15,038 nucleotides of DNA, taken from contig CAISJA010000452.1 of the NCBI GenBank assembly GCA_903885525.1, positions 1 through 15,038 of the forward strand, written 5' to 3'. Shown here piece by piece: positions 12,341 through 15,038 of the stretch. The notes below the pieces were generated by a model. It saw nothing but the letters and a program-made list of their open reading frames with translations. It had not been told where the DNA came from and made no database searches. This DNA is from an uncultured Opitutaceae bacterium (GTDB lineage: Bacteria; Verrucomicrobiota; Verrucomicrobiia; Opitutales; Opitutaceae). The translations under genes were made by a program, and so were the position numbers. The stretch's first letter is position 1. Each line of letters begins with the position of its first letter.

Positions 12341-14568
12341 TGAGCCAGCCTGACCCCACCTCCCAGCACGACAAGAGTGCCGGATCCCATCCGGGCTCCT
12401 ACCCCTACACCTACTATGGGACCGGCTACGGCGGTTACAGCACGGTCGGCTACGGCGAGACTGCCGTGCAGCGCGGGGTGCAGGACTATGTGCTGATCCT
12501 GCGCGAACGGGTCTGGTACATCGTGGTGGTCTTCCTCCTGATTTTCAGCTCCTCGCTGGTCTACACGTACAGCCAGACCAAGACCTATCTCTCCTCGGCC
12601 AGCATCCAGATTTTCCGCCGCGATGCGATGGTCATGCAGGTGCAGAGTGTCGTCGACAATGACATCCGCTCCGCCGAAGACCTCAACACCCAAGTCAAGA
12701 TCCTCGAGAGCGTTTCGCTCGTGCAGCATGTCGCCGACCGGCTGACCGGCGAGGAGTTGAAAAGCTTCCTCGAGCCCTACAAAAAGCTGGGCGATTCCGA
12801 ACCGCTGTCAGCGGCCGAGATCATCCTCAAGGAGCGCAAGATAGTCTCCATCCGCCTGAGCCTGATCATTCAGGTCCAGTACACCCATCCCGACAAGTAC
12901 CTGGCCGCCCGGGTGGCCAATCTCTTCATCGACGAGTACATCGCCTATAACTCGCGCCTCCGCACCGAGGATGCCATGAGGGCGGTCGACGATCTCAAGA
13001 TCCGAGCCGACCAGCAGAAGAAAAAATTGGAGGAGCTGGCCTTCACCCTCCAGAGCTACCGGGAAAAAAACAACCTCGTTTCGCTGGATCAACGCAAGGA
13101 TATCGTCACCGAAAAACTGAAGACTTTCAACCTGCAGGTCGCGCAGACTAACGCCTACCTGAAGGAAAAGGAAATCCGCTGGCGCCAGGTCCAGGAACAT
13201 CGGGCGCTCGGGACGGCCCAGCTGGCGGAATTGCCGTTCATTGCCGCCCTCCCGCTGATCGGGCAGCTCCAGCAGCAGGTGGCCACGCAGAAAATCTCCA
13301 TCGCGCAGATGCGGGAACATTATCGTGACCGGCACCCGAAGATGATCGAGGCGGCCAACAACCTGGCCCAGACCGAGCGTGAACTCGGCAAGGCCCTGGA
13401 GGCCGCCGCGACCAACGTGGAGTCCGATTATCAGAACGCACTCCGCAACGATGCCGGAGCGCGCGCTTCGCTCGCCCAGCAGGAAAAGGAATCCCTGGAG
13501 CTCGATCGCGCCGCCGTCGAATACACGAACATGGAGCGCGACCTGCGCATCAGCGAGCAGCTCCTGCAGAACACGCTCGCCCGCATGAAGGAGACCTCCA
13601 TGAGCAGCTCGATCGACACCAAGAGCGCGCGGATTGTCGACAAGGCGTCGCCGGCCCTCAAGCCCTACTCCCCCAACGTCCCGCTCAACCTCAGCGTCGG
13701 CCTCCTGAGCGGTCTGGTGCTGGGCATCTCCTTCGGTTTCTTCGTCGCCTACATCGATGATCGCGTCAAGAGCTCGTTCGACATCGAGGCCGTCATCGGG
13801 CTGCCCCTGGTCGGGATCATCCCCGAGATCAAACGCATGGAGCAGCCGGACAAGGCCCAGATCGTGGCCACCGCGCAGGACAAGCAGGTGGCCGAGGCCT
13901 TTCTCACGCTGCATTCAGCCCTGCGCCTGAAGGACGAAAGCAAAAATGCCCAGGCGTTGCTCGTCACCAGCACCATCCCCGGCGAGGGCAAATCCTTCGT
14001 GACGACCAACCTCGCCCTCACCTTCGCTTCGCATGGCGAGAGGGTTGTGGTCGTCGACTGCGACCTCCGGAAGCCGAATATCCACAAATCCTTCCGCATC
14101 GAGAATCTCAAGGGAGTGATCGACCTCTGCGCCGGAACCGCGACGATTGACGATGTGGTAGTGCACAGCGATTACCCCACCCTCGACATCATTGCGGCGG
14201 GGGGGCGGGCCAAAAATCCGACGCAGATTCTCAACAGCAAGCGCTTTGAGATCATGATCTCCGAGCTGCGCAAACGTTATGACCGCATCCTGATCGACAC
14301 GCCGCCGCTGGCCGCGGTCAGCGATGCCCTCATCATTTTGCCTCTGCTCGACGGCTCGGTGTTCTCCATTTATTTCAACCGGGTCCGCCGCAAGGCCGCC
14401 CAGTTCGCCGCGCGTCGCCTCCTGGAGGTCAACGTCCCCTGCTTTGGCGCCGTGCTGAATGGCCTGAATCTGGCGGTGTCGGGCTATTATTACGCCCAAT
14501 ATTACGACCGGTCCTACAAGGATTATTACGTCGAAATGGCGCAGGACGACGCCTCGCCCGACCGCTGA
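12340..14568 (+). CDS. Wzc-like polysaccharide co-polymerase / BY-type tyrosine autokinase
   Basis: The 742-residue inner-membrane protein combines a Wzz co-polymerase domain with a cytoplasmic bacterial tyrosine kinase. Membrane spans lie at about 58-77 and 451-471. Between them is a long periplasmic part with coiled coil (about 215-290 and 340-425). The kinase domain shows Walker A GEGKS (548-552), Walker A' VVVVDCDLRKP (Asp573, Asp575) and Walker B ILIDTPP (Asp653). The C-terminal cluster has eight tyrosines (716-730), the usual autophosphorylation site. Unusually, the cytoplasmic N-terminus before the first span is also Tyr/Gly-rich, with seven tyrosines between 21 and 38. Wzc proteins control chain length and contact the OPX protein across the periplasm, which fits the 1-bp overlap with the OPX gene. 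No separate tyrosine phosphatase is visible here. Confidence 0.94.
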   Translation: MSQPDPTSQHDKSAGSHPGSYPYTYYGTGYGGYSTVGYGETAVQRGVQDYVLILRERVWYIVVVFLLIFSSSLVYTYSQTKTYLSSASIQIFRRDAMVMQVQSVVDNDIRSAEDLNTQVKILESVSLVQHVADRLTGEELKSFLEPYKKLGDSEPLSAAEIILKERKIVSIRLSLIIQVQYTHPDKYLAARVANLFIDEYIAYNSRLRTEDAMRAVDDLKIRADQQKKKLEELAFTLQSYREKNNLVSLDQRKDIVTEKLKTFNLQVAQTNAYLKEKEIRWRQVQEHRALGTAQLAELPFIAALPLIGQLQQQVATQKISIAQMREHYRDRHPKMIEAANNLAQTERELGKALEAAATNVESDYQNALRNDAGARASLAQQEKESLELDRAAVEYTNMERDLRISEQLLQNTLARMKETSMSSSIDTKSARIVDKASPALKPYSPNVPLNLSVGLLSGLVLGISFGFFVAYIDDRVKSSFDIEAVIGLPLVGIIPEIKRMEQPDKAQIVATAQDKQVAEAFLTLHSALRLKDESKNAQALLVTSTIPGEGKSFVTTNLALTFASHGERVVVVDCDLRKPNIHKSFRIENLKGVIDLCAGTATIDDVVVHSDYPTLDIIAAGGRAKNPTQILNSKRFEIMISELRKRYDRILIDTPPLAAVSDALIILPLLDGSVFSIYFNRVRRKAAQFAARRLLEVNVPCFGAVLNGLNLAVSGYYYAQYYDRSYKDYYVEMAQDDASPDR

Positions 14569-14607
14569 GCAGGTATACGGGAAATCTCCGCCGGTGCTCC
14601 CGGGCCG

Positions 14608-15038
14608 CTACCGGGTCCGGCGTCCAGCCGCCCGCCTGAGGCGGTCAGCCAGGGCCGGCGCGAGGGGGTCCTGCCGCGCTGGGTTCAGTTCCACCAGAAT
14701 CCGTTTGAACCCTCCGGCATCCGCCTGGCGCAACACCGCATAGAGGTTTTGGGCCGCTTCCGAGGCTTTGCCGCGTTTGGTGAGCCACAGCACATTCGCC
14801 CCGGTCGTCGCCTCCGGCCGGCACCAAAAAATGTAGGCGGTCCGCGGATTGGCCTTCCAGGTCGGCTGGCCGGGGAGTTTGCGGCAGACCTGCAGCGGTG
14901 TATCAGGGCTGTAGTGCTGGGTGAGCAGACCCGGGGCGAGCAAACCGGCCGGCGCGCGCCGCAGGCTGCAAATGGTGCCGGGCAGTCCGGCGTCCCGCAG
15001 GGCGGTCCGCAAGTCCCGCGCTGTGACCGCCCCCGGCC
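14608..15038 (-). CDS. Sua5/YciO/YrdC-type threonylcarbamoyl-AMP synthase, C-terminal part
   Basis: About 142 codons are present; the gene enters from beyond the right edge, and the frame is open to the last base. The protein resembles the C-terminal region of Sua5. LRTALRDAG at the end of the YrdC part is followed by the linker PGLLTQHYSPDTPLQV (family form: PG-x-x-x-x-HY-x-P-x-TPL). The Sua5 domain then includes EAAQNLYAVLRQADAGGFKRILVE and ends ALADRLRRAAGR. Sua5 makes threonylcarbamoyl-AMP from Thr, bicarbonate and ATP for the t6A37 modification of tRNAs. The catalytic YrdC part is outside the window. An internal TTG near 15012 is not a real start, because conserved sequence continues upstream of it. 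It converges on the Wzc-like gene with a 39-base gap and no clear terminator. Confidence 0.85.
   Translation of the reverse strand, partial: PGAVTARDLRTALRDAGLPGTICSLRRAPAGLLAPGLLTQHYSPDTPLQVCRKLPGQPTWKANPRTAYIFWCRPEATTGANVLWLTKRGKASEAAQNLYAVLRQADAGGFKRILVELNPARQDPLAPALADRLRRAAGRRTR

Noticed and set aside
12808..13914. 368-codon minus-strand reading frame across the Wzc-like gene
   Set aside because: It is antisense to a gene with clear Walker motifs, and its product shows no domain, signal or start site.
14599..14615. CCCGG/CCGGG hairpin between the Wzc-like and Sua5-type genes as a terminator
   Set aside because: The stem is only 5 bp, there is no T tract in either direction, and it overlaps the Sua5 stop. 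It is likely to be chance in GC-rich DNA.

Overview
The window is GC-rich, gene-dense bacterial DNA with twelve protein genes, all on one or other strand with short gaps. Two are incomplete: a C-terminally truncated PhzF-family gene at the left and a Sua5-type gene cut by the right edge. I see no tRNA, rRNA, CRISPR array or recognisable transposase. Two outer-envelope proteins with Gram-negative signatures (a C-terminal aromatic beta-barrel and a Wza-type export protein), weak use of Shine-Dalgarno sites and the overall gene styles fit a free-living Gram-negative. My best guess is a Verrucomicrobiota (Opitutaceae-like) genome, but this is inferred from style, not proven.

Left block (1-5132). 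The minus strand carries the truncated PhzF gene and a small diamine/spermidine-type GNAT acetyltransferase. Divergent from them is a large hybrid histidine kinase whose periplasmic half is an NMT1/THI5-like solute-binding domain. It continues through one membrane span, three PAS domains, HisKA/HATPase and a C-terminal receiver.

Middle block (5133-7073). The minus strand carries an Rrf2-family repressor, an AzoR-type FMN quinone/azo reductase and a two-domain VOC (extradiol dioxygenase-like) protein. The last two overlap by 4 bp. A 17-bp palindrome GTAAC-N7-GTTAC lies upstream of azoR, and a second copy overlaps the -10 of a strong promoter for the Rrf2 gene. I read this as a self-regulated quinone/catechol or electrophile defence module. 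The Rrf2 transcript is predicted to be nearly leaderless.

Right-middle block (7130-10423). The plus strand carries a RhlE-like DEAD-box RNA helicase with variant motifs (DEVD, TAT), a YqaB-like HAD sugar phosphatase and a HisC-type aminotransferase.

Right block (10537-14568). The plus strand carries a polysaccharide export set: an outer-membrane beta-barrel, an intrinsic terminator, a short OPX (Wza-like) protein with no outer-membrane helix, and a Wzc-like co-polymerase/tyrosine autokinase. The last two overlap by 1 bp. The barrel probably supplies the outer-membrane pore that the short OPX protein lacks. No glycosyltransferases are visible. The set ends against a convergent Sua5-type tRNA-modification gene.
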